43,142 nucleotides of DNA from Syntrophus aciditrophicus (GCA_020718905.1 DYRD01000001.1:1-43142), one strand, 5' to 3'. Counted from the stretch's first letter, positions 33,218 through 42,784 are shown. Notes: a model not told the origin generated them from the sequence alone. Translations and numbers: made by a program.

Positions 33218-35473
33218 ATGGCGAAACTCACCCTGCGGGAATTACTCGCGAGATTGGAGCGGGATAAGCGCTTTCTGGCGAACGTCCGGGCCCTGAAAAA
33301 GATCCCTCCCCTGGAAGGCCGTTTTAGCCCCTTTCTCGCTTGGCTTCATCCCCGCCTGAGGGAGGTGCTTGCGGGGCAGGGAATCGGGCAGCTCTACAGC
33401 CACCAGGGACAGGCCGTCGAACTGGTCCGGGCGGGACGGGATGTGGTCTTGATGACACCCACGGCGAGCGGCAAGACCCTTTGTTGCAACTTACCGGTAT
33501 TGCAACGTATTCTTGAGGAGCCGGAGACCAGGGCCCTCTATCTCTTTCCCACCAAGGCCCTGGCCCAGGATCAGATGCACGAGGTCCATGGCCTCATCGG
33601 AAAACTGCAGGCGGACATCAAGACCTATACCTACGACTGCGGCACCCCCGACGACGCCCGCCAGGCCATCCGCCGCCAGGGTCACGTCGTCTTCACGAAC
33701 CCCGACATGCTCCACGCGGGCATCCTTCCCCACCACACGAAGTGGCAGAAACTATTCGCTAATTTGAAATTTGTCGTCATCGATGAACTCCATGTCTACC
33801 GGGGCATCTTCGGGTCCCATCTGACCAACGTCCTCCGGCGGCTGGTCCGGATCTGCCGTTTTTACGGGCAGGACCCCGTTTTCGTCTGTTGTTCCGCCAC
33901 GGTGGCCAATCCCCGGGAACATGCCGAGGCGCTCCTGGAGCGGCCCATGACCATCATCGACGACAGCGGCGCCCCCACGGCGGCGAAGACCTTCATCCTG
34001 TATAACCCGCCCATCGTCAATCGGGAGCTGGGCATCCGCCAGTCCGCCCTGACCCCGGCCCGCCGGATCGCGGCGGAGCTGATCGAAAACGACATCCAGA
34101 CCATCGTTTTTGCCACGAGCCGTCTGAACGTCGAGGTCCTCACGAAATATCTCAAGGATCAATTCAACCGGGGCAAGCCCGTGGACCCCCGGTCGGTGAC
34201 GGGTTACCGGGGCGGCTATTTACCCATGCTCCGCCGGGAGATTGAAGAGGGTCTCCGGAAACGGACGATCATGGGCGTTGTCACGACCAACGCCCTCGAA
34301 CTGGGCATAGATATCGGCGACCTGGAGGCTTGTATCCTCTGCGGTTATCCCGGTTCCATCGCCAGCACCTGGCAGCAGGCCGGGCGGGCCGGGCGCCGGA
34401 TGGGTCACAGTCTGGCCCTCCTCATTGCCCGCAGCAGCCCCATGGACCAGTTCATCGTCGAGCACCCCGATTATTTCTTTTCCCGTTCCCCGGAGCACTG
34501 CCGGATCAATCCGGATAACCTCCTGATTCTTTTACACCACCTCAAGAGCGCCGCCTTTGAGCTGCCCTTCGAGCAAGGGGAGCGTTTCGGCAAGGAAAAC
34601 CTGGAAGAACTCCTCGGCTATCTCGAGGAGAAAGGGGTCCTCCACCGGGTCGAAGGGTGCTGGCACTGGATGGCGGAAAGCTATCCCGCCGACGAGGTCA
34701 GCCTGCGGAGCATCAATCCGGAAAATGTCGTTGTCGTCGACACCTCCGATGCCGGCCGGCACCGGGTCATTGCCGAGGTGGATTGGGACAGCGCCTTTAC
34801 CACCGTCCACGACGACGCCATGACCTACACGCATGTCCGGGTCATCGACTCTTTCGACAGCAAGCGGTTCCACCAGGTCATTGTCGAGCACGGTGAGGTG
34901 CAGGTCGTCCGCAAGGTGGTGGGATTCAAGACTATCAGGTTCTATACGGCGGAAAATCTCGGCTACGGCGACGTCTCCCTGCCCGAGAAGGACATGCACA
35001 CCACGAGTTACTGGCTGACGATTCCCAAGGACCTCCTCATGGCCCTTCCCTACAATCAGGCGGAAATCATCGACGGTCTTGGGGGCCTTGCCTACAGTTT
35101 CCACCATCTGGCCGCCATGCGCCTGATGGCCGATCTTCACGACCTCGACCGGGCCATCGGCGACAAGAGCGGGGAGTGGTTTGTAAAGAAAGGGAAGGTG
35201 CCCCGGGCCATCACCAGTGACGCCGCCGGGGAGAACTCACGCATCGACGCCTTCGACCCCACCATCTTTCTCTTTGACGCCTACCCGGAGGGCATCGGCT
35301 TTTCCGCCCTCCTCTACGAACAGCACCTTGATCTTCTCCAGGGGGTCCGACAGTTGCTGCGGAGTTGTCCCTGTTCCCACGGGTGCCCCTCCTGCGTCGG
35401 TCCTACCCTGGATGTGGGACCGACGGCCAAGGAAGTAGCCCTGTCCATCCTCGCTCAAATTGGGAATGGTTGA
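33218..35473 (+). CDS. mrfA: MrfA (YprA)-type DEAD-box helicase
   Basis: A 751-residue superfamily-2 helicase. Motif I is TPTASGKT (residues 80-87), motif II is IDELH, and ARSSPMDQFIVEHPDYFF follows motif VI. The C-terminal DUF1998-like zinc site is CPCSHGCPSC. In Bacillus, MrfA with the exonuclease MrfB repairs mitomycin C damage. ATG 33218 has AGGAG 8 nt upstream; the upstream frame is not used. The matching MrfB-type nuclease is 6 kb away at 41477-42784. Intact. Confidence 0.92.
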   Translation: MAKLTLRELLARLERDKRFLANVRALKKIPPLEGRFSPFLAWLHPRLREVLAGQGIGQLYSHQGQAVELVRAGRDVVLMTPTASGKTLCCNLPVLQRILEEPETRALYLFPTKALAQDQMHEVHGLIGKLQADIKTYTYDCGTPDDARQAIRRQGHVVFTNPDMLHAGILPHHTKWQKLFANLKFVVIDELHVYRGIFGSHLTNVLRRLVRICRFYGQDPVFVCCSATVANPREHAEALLERPMTIIDDSGAPTAAKTFILYNPPIVNRELGIRQSALTPARRIAAELIENDIQTIVFATSRLNVEVLTKYLKDQFNRGKPVDPRSVTGYRGGYLPMLRREIEEGLRKRTIMGVVTTNALELGIDIGDLEACILCGYPGSIASTWQQAGRAGRRMGHSLALLIARSSPMDQFIVEHPDYFFSRSPEHCRINPDNLLILLHHLKSAAFELPFEQGERFGKENLEELLGYLEEKGVLHRVEGCWHWMAESYPADEVSLRSINPENVVVVDTSDAGRHRVIAEVDWDSAFTTVHDDAMTYTHVRVIDSFDSKRFHQVIVEHGEVQVVRKVVGFKTIRFYTAENLGYGDVSLPEKDMHTTSYWLTIPKDLLMALPYNQAEIIDGLGGLAYSFHHLAAMRLMADLHDLDRAIGDKSGEWFVKKGKVPRAITSDAAGENSRIDAFDPTIFLFDAYPEGIGFSALLYEQHLDLLQGVRQLLRSCPCSHGCPSCVGPTLDVGPTAKEVALSILAQIGNG

Positions 35474-35574
35474 TGCGCAGGTTGCCGGCAGTTCCCGGAC
35501 CGCTTCTTTATGCTCTGGGGCGATTTCCGACCGGATTTGCATGAACACATCACTACGAGCATAGTTTTGTCGTT

Positions 35575-36018
35575 TTATTGCGTTTTTTCAAAGGCTTCCC
35601 TGATGGTTTCGACACGCTTGCGGTTAACGCCGAAATCGGAGTAGCCCAGACGGGAGGCGGAACGGAGCTGGATGTTCTTGTCGGCGTCGGCGAAGACAAA
35701 TTCCACGTCATCGACGAAACGGAAAACCCTGGATGTAAACTCGGCATGGATATAGTCCGGCGTGACGGTTACTACCCGCGCTCTGGGCATGGACCTAAGG
35801 AGCTTCAGCAGGCGCTCGGTGGCGTCCGCCCGGGTTCCCTAATAGGACAGGGGACGGATCGCATGCCTTGGATCCGCGCTTTGGGAGGAAACACAGTTGG
35901 GGCGATCCGGGCAGGGACGGAGGCGGCCGTTCTGGGCTCCCGGATCGGCCTGCCGGGTGCCGGTGCAGGCGCAAATAAAAAAAAGAGTGAAAAAAGCAAG
36001 ACCCATAGTTTCTTTCAT
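35575..36018 (-). pseudogene. DUF1499 lipoprotein with a single in-frame amber
   Basis: Small lipoprotein with a signal MKETMGLAFFTLFFICAC (lipobox ICAC), then the DUF1499 signature CPDRPNCVSSQSADPRHAI, a TRADATERLLKLLR helix and FRFVDDVEFVFADADKNIQLRSASRLGYSDFGVNRKR at the end. TAG at codon 60 (35839-35841) separates RPLSY from GTRADATERL; relatives have Ser here (TCG to TAG would do). ATG 36018 has GGAGG upstream. The T8 run early in the gene is in frame. Only this one lesion is visible. 35474-35574 is an intergenic gap. Confidence 0.85.
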
Positions 36019-37428
36019 TGACCGTCCTCCGCTGATTTCGATAATAGGGATTGCATAAAGGCATCCGCCAGTTCCGGGTCGAAAAGCTTCCCCCGCTCCG
36101 CTTTGAAGTAGGCCCGGATTTCTTCCCGTCCCAGCCCTTTCCGGTAGGGCCTGTCTTCCAGCAGGGCGTCGTAGACATCGGCAATGGTAAGAATCCGTGC
36201 CAGGAGGGGAATGTCTTCTCCTTGGAGACCTGCGGGATAACCACTGCCGTCCCAGTGCTCATGATGATAAAGGATGACCGGCCGCACCGCCTCATAGGCC
36301 GGGATGTCGGCAATGATGTCCGCCCCTGTTTGGGGGTGTTCTTTGACGAGGACGTATTCCTCCGTCGATAAAAGTCCGTCTTTATCCAGGATTCGCCCCG
36401 GAACGGCGATCTTTCCGATGTCGTGGAGGACGGCGGCAATCTTGAGCACTTGGCGTGTTTTTGCGTCCAATTGCAGGGACCCGGCCAATTGTTCCGCATA
36501 TCCGGTGACCCGCTCGCTGTGGCCCGCCGTCCAGGGTGATTTTGCTTCGATGGAACGGGTCAGGGCCAGCAGGGTTCCCAGGAGGAGCTCTTCCCGCTCC
36601 CTGATATCGGTCCGGAGCCTGGCAACCAGCGAATTCAGCGCTTCGGCAAGGACGCCGATCTCATTCTTCTCCCGGGTCTGAAACACCCGGTCAAAATCCC
36701 CCGTCGCCATCGCCTCGGCCTCCCGGGCGAGAGAGATGATCGGCCGTGCCAGGAAGCTGCTGAACAAATGGCCCAGGAGGTGGGATACGAGGAGGAGCAG
36801 CAAACCGAAGGCGAAGAATTTATAGACGTTCCGGTTGAAAAGCGCCACTATCCCCAGGCGATTGACCTGCAGATTGAGGATATAGCGATGATGATCCCCC
36901 GGCCGGGTGATGTCGCTCATAAAGGTGATCGTGTCTTGTCCCCCCCCAGAAAATTCCTTGGGCCTTCAAGATGGTTTTCCTATACAGGCACCTTTGCAAT
37001 TCCGAGACGAGGCCGGGGTCATCAACATCCCGGGTGCGGAAGACATTTTCCTTATCCGCATAGATCTCCCGCCATTTATCTCCGGCCCCGCCTTGAACGT
37101 AAAGGTTGAATCGGGAAAGGGCATAGGGTTTCAAAAATAGATGCTTGGCAATGCGTACCGTATCCTGAAGGTCCTGCCGTTGCACATTGACAAGCGACAT
37201 CAGCCTGTCCGCCCCTCCGGGCGGCGTCATATCCCGGAGGCGTTCCTCCAGGATCCTTGCCGAGAAGGAGACAAAATCCCTGGTGAAGGTCGTGGTCAGG
37301 GTAATGAAGGTCAAATAGCCGATGAGGAGGCCGAAGACGGTGAAGGTTATGGTCATCCGCCGGCCGAGGGAAGGCTTCCAGAAGGTGAACAGACCGGTGA
37401 TGAAACTTGCAACCCTGTTGTTGTTCAT
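36015..37428 (-). pseudogene. HAMP-HD-GYP phosphodiesterase, frameshifted in a G run
   Basis: Membrane protein with two TM helices, a periplasmic domain, a HAMP linker and an HD-GYP domain. The metal and catalytic motifs are intact: HSERV, LHDIGK, HPQTGAD, HHEHWDGSGYP, then RILTIADVYDAL. The first part (to about 36941) and the second (from about 36938) are in different frames. The run G8 (C8 at 36940-36947 on the plus strand) would need to be G7 to give FWGGQDTITFMSD and 470 residues. Such runs are prone to indels, so this may be phase variation or an artefact. A C-terminal HD-GYP fragment could start at 36920. Probably cleaves c-di-GMP if restored. Confidence 0.85.
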
Positions 37429-38058
37429 AAGGACGCCTTCCCTCTCCGGGGTATCGGTATAAGTTAACAAATTGATGTAATTAACGAACTAGCGAAAGTA
37501 TCCCCCGTTTTTCATCTCCTCGACTATGCCCGGCCGTCAGGCGAATTGCCTTGATTCCAGCCGGGAAATTATCTTCTCCGGATAGGCGTTTTGTGTGCCT
37601 GTCTTGCCGCGGACCATTTTTTAAATGCTGCCTGACTTTCCCCGGGTGCTTATGCGGAAAAACGCCATAAATTACTAACTTATTTTTGTAATAGCGAACT
37701 ATAGGCACAATAAAATTGTATGTCAATTAGATATTGCCCCTCAAAATGGCGGGTGCGGGGGCGAAAGATTGAGGGGACAAGTCAACAGGCAGGACGAGGG
37801 CTTGTAATTTCCCCTTCAATCAGCTATTAATATAAAAATAATCAGGGGGGTTGTTGCCTTTTTGCCGAAAAAGGATGGGAAGCTCCTGGTCGGATTATCA
37901 ATGGACAAATCTTCTGACGAAGAGGATCGATTTCAAGACGGCGTACTTCCAGAAAACGGGCAATGTGATTATAGCCTGCGGCGCTTACAAGTTAAGACAA
38001 TGATTCCTGGATGAGGGGGGCAACAGCCTTTCATCCCGGAATCATAAGGACTTTTTGT
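37429..38058. other. AT-richer 630-bp interval without a confident gene
   Basis: No convincing gene. An open frame on the minus strand (37481-37726) has no family I recognise. Two similar 14-bp segments, GTAATTAACGAACTA (37477-37491) and GTAATAGCGAACTA (37688-37701), lie about 200 bp apart in direct orientation. Near 37870-38010 a short stretch reads like coding sequence in two frames (one with KTGNVIIACGAYKLR), perhaps a gene remnant. The acyl-CoA synthetase gene begins right after. Confidence 0.5.
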
Positions 38059-40733
38059 ATGGATAACCTGAGACGCATGTTTGATCCCGGCACGATTGCC
38101 CTGATCGGCGCCAGCGACAAGGAGGGGGCCCCGGGAAAAGCGATCCTGTGTAATCTGCTGGCCTGCCGGGAAAGAAAGGTCTTTCTCGTCAATCCGGCGC
38201 GCACGGCCATCGGCGCGCGGCCCTGTTATGGCAGCGTCGCGGAGATCCCCGCGCATATCGATTTGGCCGTGGTAGCGACGCCGGCCCCGACGGTTCCCGG
38301 TGTTGTCGAAGCCTGTGGTCGGGCCGGTGTGGACGGCATTATCATCATTTCCGCCGGCTTCCGGGAAGTGGGCGCGGAAGGACGGAAACTCGAAGAAGAG
38401 ATCCTGCGTATCAAGAGGCAGTATCCCTTGCGGATCCTCGGGCCCAATTGTCTCGGCGTCATCCGGGGCCCCATGCCGGCCTTTGCGCCGCCCGTCTCAG
38501 GGGCGCCCCCGAACCGGGGAAGATCGCCTTTCTCACCCAGAGCAACGCCTTCGGCAAGATCCTCTTCGACTGGGGCGTCAGCGCCCATATCAGTTTCAGC
38601 ATGCTGGACTCCCTTGGTTCTGCCATCGACATTGATTTTGGGGATTTGATCGACTTCCTGGGGACGGACCCCCATACGCGGAGCATTATGATCTACATGG
38701 AGGACGATATCGGCCACCTCCTGAAGTCCATCGGCGCCGCCAGGGGATTTGCCCGGAACAAACCCATCGTCCTCCTCAAGACGGCCCGGCTTAGCGAAGA
38801 AGTCCCAGGGAGGATCTCCCACACGGACATCCTGGCCGGTTCCGAAGACATCTTCGATGCCGTTCTCCGCCGGGTCGGCGTGGTCCGGGTCAAGGAGACC
38901 CAGGATATCTATAATGCGGCCAATGTCCTTTTTTCCCGGAATCTGCCCCGGGGGGCACGGCTGGCGATCGTCAGCAACGCCGCCGGGGCGGGTCTCCTGG
39001 CGGCCAACCGCCTTGCCAAGTCCGGCGGCAGCCTCGCTGCACTCTCTCGGGAGACTTTGGCGGGAATGGCAGCCATCCTGCCGTCCTACGGAAAGCTGGG
39101 GAACCCCATCGATCTCCTGAGAACGGCCGACACCGGTTGTTACGAAAAAGCGGTTCGATTGTGCCTCGCCGATGAGGGCGTTGACGGCGTCCTGGTGATT
39201 TTCGGCCTTCAGGCCGCCGCCGCCGGCGATGAAGAACTGGCCGCCACGGTTGTGGACCTGACCAGGAACGCCGCCAAGCCCGTCCTTGCCGCCTGGCTGG
39301 GGCGGGAAGAGGTGCGCCGGGGCCGGGAACTGCTCCTGCGGAACGGCGTCCCGACCTACGAAACACCGGAAGAAGCGGCCCGAACCTATGTCTATATGTA
39401 GAACTACGAGCGGAACCTGCAGTTACTCCACGAAACCCCGGCCGAACTTCCCGTCAACGAGGCGCCGCCGAAAAACCATCTTAAATCAATAATCCGCCGG
39501 GTCCTCCGGGAGGGAAATCATGTCCTGACGGAGGAAGATGCCAAGAAATTTTTAACCAATTACGGCATCCCCTTTGTGGCGACCCATATTGCCGCCTCTC
39601 CCGAAGAGGCCGTCGCTTACGCCCGGGACATCGGTTATCCCGTGGTCCTGAAGATTGACTCTCCCGATATTATCTTCCGCCAGGATGTCGGCGGGGTGGC
39701 GACGGGGATCAATTCCGACGAGGCCCTGCGGAGCGCCTATGAAAGGCTCCGGGCACGGGTGGCCAAGTTTCAACCCCAGGCGGCGATCCGGGGTGTCGTT
39801 GTCCAGAAGATGATCGAAGTCATCGATTACGAGCTGATCCTCGGGGCGAAAAAGGACAAAAACTACGGCGCCGTGGTGCTCTTCGGCATGGGGGGGATCG
39901 GTGTCGAGATCTTCCGGGACTTCTCCATCGCCCTGCCTCCTCTCAATCAGACCCTGGCCCGGCGGCTTATGGAAGAGACGAAGGTTTACACCATGCTCCA
40001 GGGCTACCGGGGCAAGGCGCCGGCGGATCTGGGCCGGCTGGAAAGCATCATCGTCAGTTTTTAAAATCTTATCGTGGACTTTCCCGAGATTCTCGCCATG
40101 GATATGAATCCCGTGGCGGTGAGCAACGGCCAAGCCCAGGCCTTGGATGTCAGGATCATCCTGGACCGGGAAAAGATCGACCAGGGGACTCCCTATCCCC
40201 ATCTCCTCGTCACCCCTTATCCCACCCGTTATATTGTCCATTGGCAGCTTGCGGACGGGCGGGAGGTTAACCTGCGACCCATCCGGCCCGAGGACGAGCC
40301 CTTGGAGCATGAGATGCTTACTTCCCTTGCGGAGGAAACCCTCCGGGAGCGTTTCTATCAGACCATCAAAACGATCACCCATGAAATGTACGTTCGTTTC
40401 TGCAATATCGATTACGACCGGGAGATGGTGATGGTCGCCGAAATCAGGGAAAACGGCGGGAGGCGCCTGATCGGCATGGGGGGCTTCAATATCGAGGCGG
40501 ACTTCAAAAGGTGCGAATTCTCCATCCTTGTCCACGACGAGTTTCAGGGCCAGGGACTGGCTTATAAACTGCTCGATATCCTTATCGGCATCGCCGACGA
40601 GAAAGGCCTGGAGGAGTTTTTCGGCTACATCCAGCCGACGAACCGGAAGATGGTCAAGGTCTGTGAGAAGCTCGGCATGATTCCCGAAAAGCCGCCTGAC
40701 GACCTGACCCGGGTAAGCCTGAGGCTGCGGTAG
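38059..40733 (+). pseudogene. ADP-forming acyl-CoA synthetase with GNAT tail, three lesions
   Basis: Fusion of the CoA-binding/ligase-CoA and ATP-grasp domains of an NDP-forming acyl-CoA synthetase with a C-terminal GNAT acetyltransferase, like PatZ/Pat. Domains in order are MDNLRRMFDPGTIALIGASD (CoA-binding), LGPNCLGVIR, PIDLLRTADTG, ATP-grasp (YGIPFVATHIA, GGVATGI, GAKKDKNYGAVVLFGMGGI), DFPEILAMDMNP, and the GNAT domain (VHDEFQGQGLAYKLLD). Three lesions: one base missing in the G4 run at 38465-38468, TAG at 39399-39401 between YVYM and NYERNL, and TAA at 40062-40064 between IIVSF and NLIVDF. Restored length is 892 codons. ATG 38059 has AAGGA upstream. The Smr gene follows after 7 nt. Confidence 0.9.
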
Positions 40734-40740
40734 GAGGCAA

Positions 40741-41475
40741 ATGAAGGTGATGAAAAAAAAGAATTCCACCCCGGATATGATCCCGGGACCGCTGTCCCAT
40801 AATCCTTTCGAGAGCATCAAGGGGCTACTCGAGGACCGGCCGCCGCCACCTCCGCCGCTGTCGCCCCGGGCGACGGTGTTACGTAAAGGCGGCACCGCGG
40901 CCGTGACGAAACCGGCGGAGGAAAGGGGAGTTTTTCTCGCGGCCATGGAGGACGTGGTTCCCCTGAGCAAGGGACGGGAGCGGGAGATCCTGCGGGATAA
41001 AACCGGCGGGCCTTTCCCCGGGGCGCCAGCGGTGGATGAAAACCGGGAAGCCCTGGAACAACTGACCAGACTCATAACCACGGGAGCAGGTTTTATCCTT
41101 TCCCTGACCCCGGAGTATATCGAGGGAACGGGCTACAATATCCATCCCGAGTACGCCCGGCGCCTTCATGCCGGGGATTTTTCCATCCAGGCCCATATCG
41201 ACCTCCATGGGTTGACCGTTGTCGAGGCCAAAGGGGTCTTCGACGGCTTTATGAAGGAAGCCGTCATGACGGGGAAAACGGGGGTGCTGATCATCCATGG
41301 CCGGGGGCTTTCTTCCCCCGCTGAGCCGGTCCTGAAAAAGAAGGTTAGCGAATGGCTGACCAGCGGTGTCTGGCGCAAACAGGTTTTTGCCTATGCGAGC
41401 GCCCGTTCCTGCGACGGCGGGACGGGGGCCACCTATGTGCTTTTCAGGCCCCGCGCCAGGGGGAAGCGACTCTGA
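40741..41475 (+). CDS. Smr-domain protein
   Basis: A 244-residue protein with a disordered Pro-rich N-terminal part (RPPPPPPLSPRA) and a C-terminal Smr (MutS2-like) nuclease domain. Signatures are HIDLHGLTVVEAKGVFDGF, VLIIHGRGLSSP and YASARSCDGGTGATYVLF. ATG 40741 has AGGAGG upstream; a second ATG at 40750 is possible. It lies between the ACS remnant and the MrfB-type gene, which starts right after its stop. Smr domains act on DNA or RNA structures. Intact. Confidence 0.88.
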   Translation: MKVMKKKNSTPDMIPGPLSHNPFESIKGLLEDRPPPPPPLSPRATVLRKGGTAAVTKPAEERGVFLAAMEDVVPLSKGREREILRDKTGGPFPGAPAVDENREALEQLTRLITTGAGFILSLTPEYIEGTGYNIHPEYARRLHAGDFSIQAHIDLHGLTVVEAKGVFDGFMKEAVMTGKTGVLIIHGRGLSSPAEPVLKKKVSEWLTSGVWRKQVFAYASARSCDGGTGATYVLFRPRARGKRL

Positions 41476-41476
41476 C

Positions 41477-42784
41477 ATGAGTGTCATTAAACGACTCCGG
41501 CGTCTGACGGGAGAAGAGAAGGGGCCCCCGGATGAGACGGGAAGGGCGGCAGAACTCAGTGATTTGCGGAGGCGGATCGATACCGTTCTTTTCCGTCGCC
41601 CGGCAACCCGGGTGGAGACGTTCCCTGTTTCGTTCCGTGGTCCGTTCCTGCCCCTGGAGGAATGTGTTTCCGGGGAGGAAATCACAACGCCGGCGGGCCG
41701 TTTTTTCTGCGTCGAGAGCGGGTGGGGCATCTCCCACCACCACGGCTGCCGCTGTGTCGGTGATCTCTCCCCTCTGGATATGACCATTGTCTCTACGCTG
41801 GCCAATGACGGCGCCCTGGCTGGCCTCGACTATACCCGGGGCGTCTTTCTGGACACGGAGACGACGGGTCTGGCCGGCGGGACGGGGACGGTGGCCTTCC
41901 TCATCGGTATGGGCTGGTTCGAAGGGTCGCGTTTTGTCATGAAGCAGCTCTTTATGAGAGATTATTCCGAGGAGCGGCCGGCCCTGATGTTTCTGCGGGA
42001 TCTCGTTCAAGGCCGGCAATTCCTCGTTACCTTTAACGGCAAGGCCTTCGATGTCAACCTCCTGACCGCGCGCTTCATCCTGGACCGCCTCGCCGACCCC
42101 CTTGGGGGTTTGCCCCATCTCGATCTGCTCCACCCCGCCCGCCGCCTGCTCCGGCATCGCCTCGACAATGTCCGCCTGGGCACGATCGAAGAGGCGGTAT
42201 TAGCCCTGGGGGACATTCCCGGATATGAGATTCCGCAGCGCTATTTCGACTGGTTGAGAAGCCGCGATGGTCGGCTGATGGCGGACGTATTCCTTCATAA
42301 CCGTCTCGACGTCCTGTCCATGGCGGCCCTGACGGCCCATCTCACGGAAATGATCGCGGCGGAAAAGCCGGGCGCCTCCCTGCGATCTCCCCCGGATCTT
42401 TTGGCGGCGGCCCGGCTGCTCATGCACCGAGGGGAAACAACTGCGGCGCACCGGATGCTGACCGAGCTTCGCAGCGCCTCCTGCCCGTCAACAATGGGAC
42501 AGGCTTGCCGCCTGCTGTCTTTAATCCACAAACGGGCCGGTGAATGGCCCCAGGCGGTGGAAATCTGGGCAGAGATGATTCCCCAGGGTCAGGACGGTGT
42601 CTTTGCCTTCGTCGAGCTGGCCAAGTGGCATGAACACCGGACCCGCGACTATGTACAGGCCCTGAATCTGGCCCGCAAGGCCCTCCAGGTTCTGCCGCTG
42701 CCGTCCCCGGAAAGGGAAAGGGATGCTCTCCGGCGCCGCGTTGCCCGTCTGGAGCGGCGCTTGGCCAGGGACGGCCGAGGATAA
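41477..42784 (+). CDS. mrfB: MrfB (YprB)-type RNase-H-like exonuclease
   Basis: A 435-residue protein with a DEDD-type exonuclease domain. The first motif is FLDTETTGLAGG (D126, E128); TFNGKAFDVNLL is the second; HNRLDVLSM is the closing motif. The C-terminal half is helical with TPR-like repeats (GEWPQAVEIW, DYVQALNLARKAL). ATG 41477 starts 1 nt after the Smr stop, so they are coupled. This is the family of B. subtilis MrfB, the partner of the helicase MrfA, found 6 kb upstream. Intact. Confidence 0.88.
   Translation: MSVIKRLRRLTGEEKGPPDETGRAAELSDLRRRIDTVLFRRPATRVETFPVSFRGPFLPLEECVSGEEITTPAGRFFCVESGWGISHHHGCRCVGDLSPLDMTIVSTLANDGALAGLDYTRGVFLDTETTGLAGGTGTVAFLIGMGWFEGSRFVMKQLFMRDYSEERPALMFLRDLVQGRQFLVTFNGKAFDVNLLTARFILDRLADPLGGLPHLDLLHPARRLLRHRLDNVRLGTIEEAVLALGDIPGYEIPQRYFDWLRSRDGRLMADVFLHNRLDVLSMAALTAHLTEMIAAEKPGASLRSPPDLLAAARLLMHRGETTAAHRMLTELRSASCPSTMGQACRLLSLIHKRAGEWPQAVEIWAEMIPQGQDGVFAFVELAKWHEHRTRDYVQALNLARKALQVLPLPSPERERDALRRRVARLERRLARDGRG

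Noticed and set aside
35940-36018. Frameshift in the T8 run of the DUF1499 gene
   Set aside because: On recounting, the ATG at 36018 and the downstream CPDRPNC frame are the same; only the amber remains.
28-39401. Genome-wide reassignment of TAG, or pyrrolysine, to explain amber codons
   Set aside because: TAG ends several intact genes in the window, TAA lesions and frameshifts coexist with the TAGs, and the interrupted genes are not pyrrolysine families.
39552-41081. A 509-residue open frame on the minus strand
   Set aside because: It is opposite the acyl-CoA synthetase and Smr genes, and has no recognisable domain.
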